Origin: Acanthosoma haemorrhoidale
Taxonomy: Eukaryota; Arthropoda; Insecta; Hemiptera; Acanthosomatidae
NCBI GenBank assembly: GCA_930367205.1
Contig: OV884012.1
Span: 53,651,239-53,715,238 of the forward strand
Direction of reading: 5' to 3'
DNA length: 64,000 nucleotides
Shown: piece by piece, positions 24,206 through 36,789 of the stretch
How the letters are laid out: every line of letters starts with the position of its first letter
Position numbering within the stretch: the first letter of the stretch is position 1
Translations under genes and position numbers: made by a program
The notes under the pieces: model-generated
Told to the model about the DNA's origin: nothing
What the model saw: only the letters and a program-made list of their open reading frames with translations
Databases searched by the model: none

Positions 24206-26945
24206 ATATTATTATTACTATTATTATTGTCTCTCAAGAGGATTATATTTTAAACATCCATTTTTTCTGAGTTGCAGTAATTAGTTTATTCATTTACGAA
24301 TAGTAGTGGAACTGTTTATTCAATTCAAAACGGAGATATAAAGTTCCGGATCGATTGTATCATTTTTACCACCACACATTTCAAGATATCAAGACAGCCG
24401 AAAGCCGATTGCCCATAGCTGCGACCAAGTAAATGAGTAGTGATCATGCAGGAAGTGAATGCAGGTAGAGATGATATTCATGAATATCTAGCCTATCAAA
24501 GCTATCAAAGAGCCAGCACGTATAAAATACAAGAAAACAGTACTATAAGAGCAACATTGCAGTATTTTAGCTGTTGAATAAAGCGTCGTTCAGCCTCAAC
24601 GAGAACAAGACTTTACAGTTCTTTAGTGCATGTTGTCCGTCCAGTCCTTGCTAACGGCTACATAATAAAATGCGTTCTGCATGGATCGCAGTCTCAATAC
24701 GGTTTAATTACCATACAGAGCATAGTGAAATATTTTTATTCACGGTTTCTGTATTCACGCTGAGTACAATAACATAAATCGAATGAATGTACCACCATAA
24801 AGACTAAACAGGTCATTCGCATTCAAATTGTTTTAGAATAAAATAATATTCTCAATTTTTTTTTATTCTCCCAGACTTGGTCGGACTCATTCCAGATTAT
24901 GTGAAGTAGTTATCGTTAATTCTGGACGACATGAAGAGGAGCGTGTGGTGAATATATTTATTATGTAACATAACTTATTAAATTAGAATTAGTCTTCCCT
25001 ATGTTTATCTTTCCACACTATCAAACATTAAGGCAAGTTCGATTCGTTACACTATTTTAAGTTCAGCAATGATTGTAAAAACGATTTTAATGAATGTTCT
25101 ACTACCCTTTGATATTACGGTCCAAATCCAAAAATATATTACATAAAAATCAGAACACAGATAACTTTAACTTGATGCCCTACCGAACATAATAAATTTT
25201 TTTTTAATATCTTTTGCAAAATAGCAAATCTCTTCGTAAAACACTTGTGGAGACAATGTTAACAAGATTGTAAATACTGTTTGTAACAATAGTCCACCTA
25301 AGTCCTATCACCCTATTAATAATTAATTAATAAACGTATTAACATTCAAAACGACAACATATTTAATTGTATACCCCATCCAGGAATAATTACTCGGTTA
25401 ATTATTTTATATTGGGTTGCTACTATGCAAATATTATATCATGCACATAGAAAAATCTCTGGAAAAACCAACGAAACACTGAATGTCAAAATAAGATTGG
25501 ATCACGATCAGATGCACTTATATGTCAACAAAATATAATTAGCTCCCGGACCAAATTAGTGCATCCTTTTATGAAGAAATATTAAGAAAAAATATATATA
25601 TTTTGTTTAGTTTCTATAATATTTTACCTACTTCATGTTATGTTTTACTGTAGAATGACCATCAATCCATAATCAAATCACTTTTAAATAAACCATTTTT
25701 ATCTTTGAATTATCGATGGAAAATAATGATGTTTTTTATACCAATATGAAAAAAATTGAAATAAAAAACTTTTGAGGGAACTTACATGTTCGCGCCAGTG
25801 CAAAGTCATTTTGGTACCGGGTCGTATGCCACCTGGTGGGGGAGATTGGGGAGTCGAAGTCTCGAATGACATCAAAGTGAGAGGAAATTGTTGGCAGAGG
25901 TGATAGACTAGGTAAGAAAAATTTCTTTATCTTCTCCCCGGTGTGGCAATTCCATATTATTATACAGTTCATTTGTACGTTCTACATACTCTGGTCTAGG
26001 GTGTTTTGGAGTGTCCATGCAAAACCATTGGATTAGGTTGCAAAAGCTGGAATAATTTTGATTTTCAGGTTTATTGTATTTATTGCCCCTCTTATGAAAA
26101 AGACAAGTTTTCAACCTCCGCCCTTTGTGCTTTTTACGCCATTTTGAAAAAAAACGGCTAAGAAACATTACTTTTTTCAGTGTTTCCTCAGTGACTTGTT
26201 TCTAGGTCATTTTAGACAAAAAAATGTTATTAACAACTTTAAAGACCATTAAATTTACAGCAAGTTTTATATGTAGCATGTTGGGAAATTTAGAAAAGGT
26301 ACTGCGATACGGCCGTGAATACATGCTACATGTTACATGTTCAAAAAAACTTGATGACACTAGAGACTAATAAAGAGTATTAATGAAAAATAAATGAGAA
26401 AATAACCGAGCAAACAAGGTTTTTACAACTTAATCAAAACAAAGATACAGCGATGCACTAATATGGAGGATATTTGGACATTTTTTAAACGGCGTTTGTT
26501 TCAAGTTGTGTTTTGTGCCGGAAGAAAATTATTATGTAAGGTACTATACACAGGGTTCGTACTAATTCACAGATTACACAGTGCGTTAGTGCGGGTTGTG
26601 TGAATTGCGAGCGGGGATAGCGGAGGAATTTTTTGGACCATTGGGCAATTAAAAATGATCCTAGTAAATCAATTTTAGTGCCCACCTTTGTTCGCGGAGA
26701 CCTGATATTTATTGGTAATGGATTCACGCTCGGTGGAGTGAGGACAAGTTAGTGTTCGTGGAGTAGCCCAGGTGAAAATTTAAAACTTCAGTATCCTGCC
26801 AGCATTTTGGCACTGAGAAGATATATGGTTTTTTTTTATCTATATACGAAACGAAAACAATACTTGTAGATACGTGCAAATTATTTTCAGTGGTATGAGT
26901 TACTATTGGCATATAATTGTTTAGAATCAAATCGTTATAGTAAAG
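24206..26945. other. Non-coding stretch
   Basis: A segment at about 24,370-24,660 has a TATAAAA at about 24,520, AATAAA at about 24,580 and a G+C-richer tail ending GGCTACA, which resembles LTR architecture. No matching ends or duplication were found, so it is not called. A minus-strand frame at 25,908-26,168 is not recognised. Confidence 0.4.
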
Positions 26946-26954
26946 GCTTGATTT
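26946..26954. repeat. 9-bp target-site duplication, left copy
   Basis: GCTTGATTT is repeated at 27,189-27,197 on the other side of the LINE fragment. Confidence 0.75.
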
Positions 26955-27188
26955 GATATTTTTCTTCATTGTGCAATAATTACAATCTGCCTTTTATAAG
27001 GCAATAATAATACAGATAAATGATTTCATTCATACCATATTTACAGTCATCATTCACTCGCTCATTCATACAATAGGACATGATTGGAGAAACTGGCCAT
27101 TGCCAGGACTCCCACTGTCACGCGATTATAGCAGGTCACGAGGCCACTGCCGTTTCAGTCTCCGAGGAGGATTATAGGGATGAGTGGC
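26955..27188 (-). mobile_element. 5'-truncated jockey-family LINE copy with internal deletion
   Basis: The minus strand carries the end of the RT coding region, the FLQ/CPE-type 3' UTR segment, the conserved tail TGTAAATATGGTATGAATG and the terminal GCAGATTGTAATT block. Compared with the 44.2-kb copy, about 170 bp is missing at about 27,077, between CATTCATACAATA and GGACATGATTGG. Exact 9-bp duplications flank it, so it inserted as a truncated copy. Confidence 0.85.
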
Positions 27189-27197
27189 GCTTGATTT
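27189..27197. repeat. 9-bp target-site duplication, right copy
   Basis: Identical to 26,946-26,954. Confidence 0.75.
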
Positions 27198-27254
27198 AAA
27201 AAATATTTTCAACCTTGAATATTTTTTTGATTATTTGGATTCATACATAAATAT

Positions 27255-27530
27255 ATATTAGGACCTTAAGCCGCCGTTTCAGGAGCCGATGAGGATTGTA
27301 AGTATGAATATTACTCGGTAAGGAGTTAACGGAGGAATAGGACTTGTATGAGTGGATAGGTTTTTGTGGAATTTAGAAAATCTTGGGGGTATAAGGCCAA
27401 GCACAGTTTGCCCACGAAGATCATTGTGAAGGGATTGGTTTGTAATGTAAAAGGGAGCGTTGGCTACAGTTCAGGGGACTTTGGATTGGAATGTTTAGAT
27501 TCGTTTGAAGTACGAAGGTTCGGCTGCCCC
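27255..27530 (-). pseudogene. Older jockey-family RT C-terminal relic
   Basis: Read on the minus strand, the order of conserved blocks (KRIQ-equivalent, TLPFTLQT, PPRFSKFHKNLSTH-equivalent, then the PPRxLK equivalent) follows the RT C-terminus of the 5.6-kb copy and closely matches the 31.1-kb relic. Several frameshifts are present. It lies just outside the duplication of the adjacent fragment and is therefore an independent insertion. Confidence 0.6.
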
Positions 27531-27538
27531 CCCCCCCC
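27527..27538 (+). repeat. C12 homopolymer
   Basis: Twelve consecutive C residues in AT-rich surroundings. See the finding on C tracts. Confidence 0.95.
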
Positions 27539-27636
27539 ATAGTTCTAGACAGCGAGTCAAAATAGGTTTGCAACTCTTTATCATAAGTGTATTTATGTTC
27601 TTATTTTGTTATATGTACCATATTTTAATCCATTCG

Positions 27637-27686
27637 AGGGAGAGAGAGAGAGAGAGAGGGAGGGGGGTGAGAGAGAGAGGGGAGAG
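27637..27686. repeat. (GA)n microsatellite
   Basis: GA-rich repeat with a G run. The 155-codon frame across it (27,505-27,972) owes its middle to the Arg/Glu/Gly repeat and is not called. Confidence 0.9.
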
Positions 27687-28079
27687 GTATATAATAAGTG
27701 TTCTTATTATAATAGCCTCTAAGGCACTGTATGATATTATCGGTATAATTTTTTTTTTATTATCTACAAAGTTTTATCTATTTCTAACGACTGTTGTTTG
27801 TTATTGTAGCACTAGAGATTGGCAGTGGGTGCTATCGAAAATGGTAGTGCCTGTAATAAAAAGTACTGCTTTTTGGTCAGACATTTTTGTTGATGAGGAT
27901 AAAAGGTTTTCCAGTATATCGCAACAAAATACAAAAAATGTAGATCACTTTTTTTCAACTAGCATATTGTAAATACATTCCTTCTACATTTATAAACTAA
28001 TACATAATCTTTAAAACAATAGCGTACTTTAATTATCTGCCAGAATACTTTAAATAATTTTGGAAAATTGTCTGTCGAA
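27687..28079. other. Non-coding stretch
   Basis: No supported feature. Confidence 0.4.
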
Positions 28080-28470
28080 CTTCATCTCGTAATAGATGAT
28101 GTGTTCAGATTTAACGTCTTCGGACAGCCGAAAAAAAGATTCAAACGGTCATTGATACAGGCCTGTTTACATATGAATACTCGTACAAGGTCGGTGAGGA
28201 CCACAATAACCAAGAGTCAGTAGCTACCTTAGCCACACAGACTGCCCGAGGCTGTGTGTTTTGCAGCAGGATTACCTGTCACTCCCCACAGCCTCAGTCC
28301 GGCTTAGATGATTTTTGTTTTATTTATCTAGCTTCTCAGGACTCTGAGGTTCAGGGCCCAGATTATGTATGCAGAAAACCACCTGTCCTAGTCTAACGGT
28401 GCGCAGCCACTTGGGGCAGCTAGCTAACGCCATATCGAATTCATGGCTTCGGTAAGATGATGATTTTTTT
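28080..28470. other. GC-richer island, candidate regulatory sequence
   Basis: Mixed-composition sequence without open frames or transposon similarity, bounded by AT-rich DNA. It contains a forkhead-like TGTTTAC at about 28,167. It could be a decayed repeat instead. Confidence 0.25.
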
Positions 28471-28507
28471 TATGGGTAAGTGCTAGTTGAACAAAGCCTG
28501 GCTGCGA

Positions 28508-28560
28508 GGCCGATAGCTCAGTTAGTTAAGCACTTAAGTTGATTCGAGTACGATTCTTAA
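28508..28560 (+). repeat. tRNA-like fragment (possible SINE head)
   Basis: TAGCTCAGTTAGTTAAGCAC is a near-canonical tRNA D arm with an A box. The anticodon arm is missing and only a weak T-arm-like GATTCGAGTACGATTC follows. It is not a functional tRNA. A decayed tRNA pseudogene or SINE head fits best. Confidence 0.4.
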
Positions 28561-31095
28561 CCGTAACTCTATCTAAGAACCAAATCAATAACAATTAAAT
28601 GATGGAGCAATAAACTTAAAATTAAAATATTACCTATGCAGCTGAACCTATATGATCCGAAATATTTTTTAATTGAATCAATTATTTATAAGTATCTATT
28701 TAATACTTTTATTATTTATAAACAGTTAAATTTAAATGTGTGAGCAAATTAACACACCCTAATCCTGATCTAAGTAATGATGTTCTAGATAACTGATGCT
28801 AATAATTATACACATTTTCTACCTTTAACAATTATCAATATCAGGAAAAACCGTTATCAATTAATTAATTATCCTACTTTCCTAGATATTAGTATTTATC
28901 ATGGAATATGAGAAACAGCCGACACTGCAAGCAAAGACAGGTTCGCAAGGTTAAGGTTTTACGGTCATAGTGCAGTTCTTACTTGCACGTCCAACGAGAT
29001 TTATTAGTTTTAGCTTAGTTTATTGTTAGATTAGTTCAATATTCAATCGATTACTTATCCTCTGTTAATAAATAACAGAGTTTGTATTGTATTTCAAATC
29101 CGAGCTACTTGGTAGGGAAGTGAAAGTGAGGGTTGGAAACCTACAGAACATTAATTAAGTACCTGTATACTATAAAACTTATCATCATATTATATTACAT
29201 AGTATTGTGAAAAGAAGAAGTTTTTTTGGAAAAATATCTTGTAAATTGAAATTGATTTTATCACTAATATTTACCATTATTAATTTAAACATACTTTAAC
29301 TGAAAATAATACCGTTACAGTCAAAAAGCTGGTTTGCAAGTTCCCCTAGTTGGACTTTGTACCGACCAATGACTATTCAGTTCTTAACGCTGGGTCGAAT
29401 GGTAACTATTGCGGTACTTTTTTCCATTTATTTTTTTAATACGCCATTGATAACATTCCTCCTGACAGCAAATACATTTAAAAATAAGTTTTTGATTTTC
29501 ATTTTCACTCACAAATTTTGATAATTGAATAATTTATCAATATTTAAAATCTTGGAATTACAAAAGGTACTTAACTTATTATATAATAGTCATTATTCAT
29601 CGAATAGTCAATAATCCAAGTATTTTTTTTTGTATACAGGGCGTTTGGAATATATACGAATATATCTGAATCCTGCAGTGACTAAATTAATTTTTGGTTT
29701 TAAAAACTTGCCTCATTTATTTTTAAATTCGATGATCAAACCAGCAGAAATCATATTTTGTTATGTAATATAAATTTTTTAATGGTTATATTTAAGAAAA
29801 CATAATGAAACTTGAATATCATTGCAGAGAAATTGCATGATAATTGTCACTTATTTTTGGTATTATAGAGTTTGGTAGTAGGATGGTACTTAGTAATGGC
29901 AGTAGATCCTAAGAATTGCTTCATACACAGACATTATCAGAATAGAAACCTTCGTAATTAAGATTAATATTATAAATTTATTGATCTTAGAAATTACAAA
30001 ATTTTGTCAATGGTTTATAAAATAAAATCATGGTAAATTGAATAAGTGGGAAATAATAATTTCAGTGATAACCTGCATATTATTGTTAAGAAAGATAAAT
30101 TTCAATAAATAATGAAATTTTGTTCTTATTTTTAGTTAGAATCGATTCGTAGTGTTTATTAACTAAATCATGTAATACAGTTTCAGGTTGTTTTAAGTAT
30201 TTTACAAACACACTGAACCTCCAGAGCTGAAGAAGAACGCTTCCATGTTGCGTGATGTTTTATATTTACATCATCCTTATGCTATAATTTTATTGTATTA
30301 TTATTAAATATTATGTCTTAATTGACCGATTGTAAATCTGAAAACAATTATGACGTTGGTTGATAATAATTCGTAAAATATATGGAAAATTCGTTAATAT
30401 TATATATATATAAAACTAGTTATATAACTAGAACGATTATAGTATATAACTATAATATATATATAACTAGTAACTAGAATAGTGATTTTACTACTATGAG
30501 ACCAATTAACGTTTACAGTTACACATATCGGCATAATCTTTGGCCAGAATCCAACAACATTCAATCACTTTTTTTTTGCTTACTATAAGCGATATTTAAA
30601 CGAAACTTAATATTTTTGCTTCGTGTATAACATTCATATTATATATACATTTGTGTGTTATTGGGTCAGTTCACTCTAAAATTGTCTTTTTCCTGAAGTT
30701 CAGTCAAACAGATTGGGACTGGCAACGATACTATTTATTAATAAACAGCTGTATGACCGCACGGAAGACATCAAAACAGTAATTAGCGTGGAATGAACAA
30801 GAGTGCTCGGTGGAGTGGTCGGAACAAACTCGCCTATGGTCCATCGAAGGATGTAGACCCCCTCCCCCAATTTTTGGATTTATGCAGAACAAACAACAAA
30901 GTGTTGAAGTTTTCGACAAATCAAATGATATCTTTAACGAATTTCACGAAATATGATTGTTTCAAAAAAAATAAATAAAATGAATACTGGGTCATCGTCG
31001 AACCCTAAGTGAAAGGTAAAAACCATCAGAAAATCTATCTGAAAATTTAAAAACTTATTCAACATCAGATACCTATGATTTATTCTACTCAAGAC
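28561..31095. other. Non-coding stretch
   Basis: AT-rich. A dense cluster of AT palindromes lies at 30,396-30,480. Otherwise nothing is seen. Confidence 0.5.
30416..30456. repeat. Palindrome cluster
   Basis: CTAGTTATATAACTAG (30,416-30,431) is a perfect 16-bp palindrome. ATTATAGT and ACTATAAT (30,436-30,443 and 30,449-30,456) form a second small hairpin. Confidence 0.8.
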
Positions 31096-31560
31096 TGACA
31101 TGAAACCTTAAAACAAGAATTAAGAGGTAAGGAGTGAACAGACGGTTTGCACGGTTATACAGACTACTTAACAGATCTTTAACCTCAAACTAGAAAACAA
31201 ACTGCATATATGCAAACAATCACCCAAATGAATTTGGAATTACGAACCACAGCTAAGTGGGGCAGCGAAACCTTCAACATCAAACGAATCCAAACATTAC
31301 AATCAAAATTCATCAAAACTGAAGTCCACGCAACCTTTTACATTACAAACTCATCTCGCCACGGTTATCTCCATGTGTCCTTGACCTTAAGCCCTCAAAT
31401 TCCAAAAAAACCTATCCACTCATCCAAATCTTATTTTAAATTCCTTATCCGGTGACATTCATCCTTACAATACTCCTCGTAACCTAAAAGGCAGTGGCCT
31501 CGCGTTCTATTGTAAATATATATCTATTGCAAATGATATTGTAAATATGTTTGTCTTGCC
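31096..31560 (+). pseudogene. Jockey-family RT C-terminal relic
   Basis: The blocks LNRRFARLYRLLN-like, NIKRIQTLQSKFIKTEVHATFYIT (in one frame at 31,210-31,455) and a PRNLK equivalent follow the C-terminal order of the 5.6-kb LINE, with stops and frameshifts. The AAAGGCAGTGGCCTCGCG block at about 31,489 matches its coding end. The downstream sequence to about 31,740 is G+C-richer and unlike the main 3' UTR, suggesting a subfamily with another 3' end. Confidence 0.7.
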
Positions 31561-34298
31561 GTCCTGTCGCTAGCCACCATCCCCACTGGTGTACTGAGGG
31601 TCTTTGGCCCTCTTGCTCTCTCTATCTCTGGTTTTCCCCTACATGGCGAAACGGTCGGAGAGGGAGTTCCGCTGCTTCCGGGTCTTCCACCATATTGTTG
31701 AGGAAGTTGTATTTAGATTGGGAGGTTCAGCCATGATGATAACTGGAAGTGTGAGAAAAATAATTAAACGTAACAACAATTTAGGACAAAAGAAATTGCA
31801 TGATCAATGTCAATTCCAAAATGTTTCTCTCGCCAATATTATACCTATTTTCCATTATTTTTACTGGATTAATAAGAAATGGTCAGTGAACAACACGGTT
31901 TTAAATGGCGAGGAATCGGGTTGAAGATTTAATGGGATGTAAGTAAAGAGTGAAACTCATTAATTGACAAAAATATGTTATGGATAGTAATCATCAATGT
32001 GAAAACATCAGAGCCTCTTGATAATCGAGCTCATTATAGAATCTATCTTGGAGCCAGCAACCATCTGCCTCTGAAAACTTATAAATAGAGATCACTCAAG
32101 CTGAGGCCTGCATACGTTATGACGTTTATCTGAGAAGTGGCTTCTGTCTGTCCTGTCACTCAATGGCAGGCAGGCCCATATTCGTATTTCAATTAACCAG
32201 GTCAAAATTAAAATTCATTTCGATGTGAATTGTTTTGTTTTTTCTATTTGTGCCATAAACAAATCTTATGACACATAAGAACATGAGAAGGATAACGTAT
32301 TATATTTGGATGTATATATTTTTAGGTATATACCAACCGTAAACCACAAAAAAATATTTAAGTAAAGGGTTCAAAACGAATGAAGCGGCCATGCGCAAAT
32401 ATGGCACCATGGCTAACACGGTTTGTTTTAAGTTGTGAACATGATTTTAGTGACAGTTTTAATGCATTTTCGTAGTTATTCTTGTTAAGTCTCAACACAT
32501 ATTACGTATTATTAATGAGAACGTCGATATATTTAATTAGATACCGTAAGTAATATGTTAGGAAAATGTTAATTTTTTTATTACTAGGTAATTAATAATT
32601 AATCTTGATTGATCCTAGTGTAAAAAAACATCACTCCTCTAAAAACATACTCTTTCTGTTAGTAGCGAACACTATAGAAATTAATTTGTTCAGAATCGTA
32701 TTTAAAAAAAAAAAAAAAATTACACACGCCAATATCTTAAATTTGAAACGATATTAAAATAAATAGATAAAGATATTTTTTTCAAATAAAGTAATTAACC
32801 AATTAATAGTATTTTTAGAAAACCTAGTCTTCGTAATATGAAATGGAATTTCCCCGTTTAATTTCAAAGATTTTAAAAAAGAAACAAAATGTGTTAAATT
32901 TATATACTCATAATAAATAAGAATTAAATAATAATAAGTAATGGAGGTATTGTAAATTAAATTATATTGGTACACTTGCTCTTCCATTTAACAATAAATT
33001 ATTTTTAAAATCTCTCAATCTTTTAAAGTTTGAAAACTGAAGCATATAGTTGATCACGGCTAAGTTTTGCTTCTGTTTCTCCAATTGCTAGGAACAAATC
33101 ATAAGTCTATGGAACTTTCTGTGTATTTATAATCCTCGACCAGCCAAAATCTAGACTTGCCTGGGCTGAATAAAAATGAGTTTTTATTATCAACGAGTAG
33201 GGTTTAAAGAGACAGGGTAATACAGTAATTACCGAATAAATTACTAATTAAAGAGGAAGGTCGTTTTAATTTGCTTCTTTAGTATTTAGTTGCCTAAAGT
33301 TGCAGAAATCGTTCGCCCATATATGAATAACAATACTGTCAAACAATGTCACAAAGGGTACCTGTGATAATAATAATATATTTGAAAAACTACAATGATT
33401 TTCTCTCGACCCTTTTTTTTTTTTATTTTTAATGTCGCTATCAAGTACAATAGTGGTGTTCTCAAGAGTCGCAGATTGCTATCTACCTGACAATAGCACA
33501 CACAATGGAATGATATATTGTCATTGGTCGTTAAAGGTACTTACCATAATCACATGTCAGCTGACAAAGGCAATGGCCACTTATCCATTCCATCGATTTA
33601 CTTTCTTATCAGGCTCATATATAGGCAACTAATATGAAAATAATTATTTATTTTTTCCAAGGCCTATTGTCTGATTATAAGCCTATTGGATTCGTCAAAT
33701 TGACATCTATGCTCAAATGGGTTATGTACAAAGACCCTTAGTTCTCTTTAGACTTTTAAAAAACAATTTCCTGATTTCCTGCCAATTTCAATGGAATTCA
33801 ACTATTGAAACAGGTAACCAGAGGAATGACAAATTAGTTCAAACTCTGCTAATTTGTTGTGTTCAGTTTTGCTACATATAATCCAGATAAGCTTATAGTT
33901 GTATTAAACACAAGCTAAGGACTCACCTAGGTATTGAACAATGTCTATTCACAAATTAATTTATTTTGCCATGCCACAAATGTCGTTGACGTAGTAAAAT
34001 TCTCATTCATCATTAGGTATAAGTAGTAACAATTAGATAATTACACTAAAATCTACTTAAAATAATATGAGTACACAACTTTAAAAACAACATACTGAAT
34101 GAAGATTAATATACTTAAGAGATTAATATTTAGTTATTCCATAGAGTTCTAAATACTTATTAAAATTAACAGATATCAAAATTGAATAAGTTGGATATGG
34201 AATAATATTTGAATTGTATGTTGAATATTAAATCAAATTTTCAATAAAGTTCTTGAGTCTGACAAAAAATAAATTATTTATTGTTACAGATTCATTCA
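31561..34298. other. Non-coding stretch
   Basis: 31,561-31,740 may be the divergent 3' UTR of the preceding LINE. A G+C-richer patch at 32,040-32,200 is not identified. The rest is AT-rich. Confidence 0.4.
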
Positions 34299-34327
34299 AC
34301 GATTTACCTATCCAGCCATCCTCAGGA
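34299..34327 (-). ncRNA. Hammerhead-core-like motif (Penelope-type 3' region), degenerate
   Basis: The minus strand reads CTGAGGA, a short hairpin-like spacer containing GGCTGGATAGG, then TAAATCGTT, with AATAAA shortly downstream. CTGAGGA satisfies the CUGANGA half of a hammerhead core. The GAAA half is degraded to TAAA. Confidence 0.35.
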
Positions 34328-35851
34328 CAATGAATGATATTATCTTTGAATTAAATATTCTGTTCTTCACCTATTGCATACCGAATCGGTAACTATTTCA
34401 AAATATCTAAAAACATTTTTATTAAAGTTGCGAATGAAAAACACTTCTATTGCCCATCTCACGAGAAAATAAGCACTTGATTGAATTATATAATACCAAA
34501 AATGGAATAATGAAATTAATGATAATATCCTTCATACTCATAAAACGCCTGAATATTCAATTGGTGAAGTAACAACAAATAAAAGACTTTCGGGGAGACT
34601 CAAAAGCATTTTTAAAGATTTGAGGGTTCCACAGCGCTAATATTAAAATACAAGTGCCATTTTGAAGCTTATGCTCTTTAGAATACTAAAAAAAATATGA
34701 AAATAAATATTTGAAATTTTGATAGATATTATAGCAAGTATTATAGCTATACTACTACTATATTAGTATTATACTGATACTGTATTAGTGTCAGTAGTGA
34801 AAAGATGTAAATTATACTTCACAAACTATCTACTAAATCATTTATTTATCTTTAACGGCTTTTTATGGCAATTTATTTTATGTACGCATTAATTTATTTT
34901 AAGTATGAAATTTAATAATTTTATTTCAATATACACCATGTTAGTAAATTATGAAATTGCTAGCGTGATTCGAGTGAAAAAACGATTATCTCACTTGCTC
35001 ATCAATGTTTGAAATATCACTTCAATTGATATTTGTTGTATATTAGTGTTTAGCACTCACGTATATTTTCCACGGCATTAGTAGAACAGCCCCAGGTGCC
35101 ATTTTAAATACTGGTTATTAAGTGCTGCTAAACAGCAGGCAGTTTCAGTGGGCCCAGCCCAGACTACACACTAACACATGATGGACGGACAATGCAGAAG
35201 CCCCTCCAAGATGTAGTGGCAACGAGTGCCCTAGAGCCCCATAGGTCCTAGCACATCGATGATCCAGCTCAATGACAAAAACATCTGCTCCATCGGCTCC
35301 ATAAAACTGGAAGTGCCAGATGTCCCTACGGTAATATATCAGACACAATCAATGTCCAATCTGCTCACTATTCCATACGGAGCAGTATAATCCCCCCCCC
35401 CCCTTTTGACAACTGTAAACATATACAGTCAGCATTGTGCATACAATTATTTGTACAGCTGGAGTATTAGTGTGCTTCACAGATTCACTGTTGAAGGAAT
35501 CCTGATAGTTTTTTTTAGTCTACTATTTGTGCTAACAAGTAAGCCCAAACAGTTCGAGTATATCTCAAGGCCATTTCCTTTCAAGTCTCCGAGGAGGATG
35601 GTTGGACTGTGTGGAGATACCGTTTTTAATGAAAAATTATTATGAAAATTAATGTACGATGGTACTTCACCAACTACTCCAACTTCATCTCACTTTATAT
35701 ATTGCTAGAAAGTTCGTTAGAAGAATTATCAAAGCTTGCTTGAGGATTTACTTTAATTTCAGCTGAAGTTCTGTAAATATGTTGCTAAATTGTAATACAA
35801 GGGTACTAAGCTTTTTCCCCCTCTATGAAAAACTAGTCAGTTCACGGCGCC
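34328..35851. other. Non-coding stretch
   Basis: AT-rich. Contains a 67-codon minus-strand frame at 35,145-35,348 in a G+C-richer patch, not recognised, and a C13 tract at 35,392-35,404. Confidence 0.4.
35392..35404 (+). repeat. C13 homopolymer
   Basis: Thirteen consecutive C residues. Confidence 0.95.
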
Positions 35852-35901
35852 TCTCATCACTATAAACTTCCTCGGAGACTAAAGCGGCAGTGGCATGCTA
35901 C
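35852..35901 (+). mobile_element. Jockey-family fragment, coding end only
   Basis: CTTCCTCGGAGACTAAAGCG and GGCAGTGGC align to about 6303-6345 of the 5.6-kb LINE (PPRILKRQW region). Both sides are unrelated, so this is a 50-bp remnant. Confidence 0.55.
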
Positions 35902-36675
35902 AAAATAAAAATCAAGTTTCCTTACTTTGTTCTTATTTTTAATGAAAGGTTTTAGGCTCAATAGTAGCTGATATCAATCTCAGTATCTATAAATAGTCGT
36001 CTCATTTGTATACTTTTACAACGACTAAAATTATATTGAGCTAGTTCATTTACGAATTAATTAAAAAACTGATACCACCTAAAACTTATTTATAACACCT
36101 GTAAATATAATTTTACTTTAAATATTTACAAAGAAAAAAAAAATTCCTAAAAAATTAAGAAAAAATATTGAAAAATAGTGCCCTATTTGCCTTGAGATTC
36201 TTCAAAACTTACAAAATGTTATTGTAAAAAACATTTCATGAGGTAAATCATCTCTTTAACAACTGTTCTAAGTGCCTTAATTTAATTATTAGATCAATCG
36301 TCCATTGGTAATAATTTTAACATGTAAACGGAAAATGTTCTATAAAAATAGCAACTACTAACATAGAATACAAGCGATATATGATGCAAAGTTCACATTA
36401 AACCGTTATAATATAATCGCTAAATATTAAAAGTCCTCTTTAATCCTTCTTGTTCCATAAAAATTAACGTTTTCATGAATGTCATGCACTTGTGATATTG
36501 GCTTCTTTCTTTTCTTTTTGGATTCCTTTGATTTTCGTTTCACGGCAGGGTCCCGTGTGAAATATATCAATTTTACTTATTTAGTAGTACTCCTTTTAAA
36601 AAATGAGGCAAAATATCTTTCGATTGACCTTCATTATTTTATATTTTAAACCTTCTTCGGCACTTATAAAATTCT
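35902..36675. other. Non-coding stretch
   Basis: AT-rich, no gene seen. Confidence 0.5.
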
Positions 36676-36789
36676 ACCTGAAAAGTTTCCAACCTAACAA
36701 AGCTTTTATTTCACTAGCTTTTATTTATTTTATTATCATCTTCATGTTGAGGTTGGAAACTTTTCAAACCACCTGTGTATATGTAGGTA
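36676..36789. mobile_element. Mariner-type MITE, copy 2
   Basis: The interior is nearly identical to copy 1 at 7696-7820 (ACAAAGCTTTTATTT, then TCATCTTCATGTTGAGG) except for a 12-bp deletion. The left end is damaged (CTACCTGAAAAGTTTCC), while the right end keeps GGAAACTTTTCAAACCACC. Confidence 0.85.

Noticed and set aside
24370..24661. Possible LTR (TATA box, AATAAA, G+C-rich end)
   Set aside because: No TG start, CA end or target duplication could be placed.
27505..27972. 155-codon open frame, the longest 3' of the 27-kb LINE
   Set aside because: It runs through the C12 and (GA)n tracts. The remainder is AT-rich and unlike any protein I know, so there is no support as a gene.
34577..34612. 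Minus-strand GAGTCTCCCCGAAAGTC near the 34.3-kb motif
   Set aside because: Resembles half of a hammerhead core but has no first box or stem. Left out of the six-site set.
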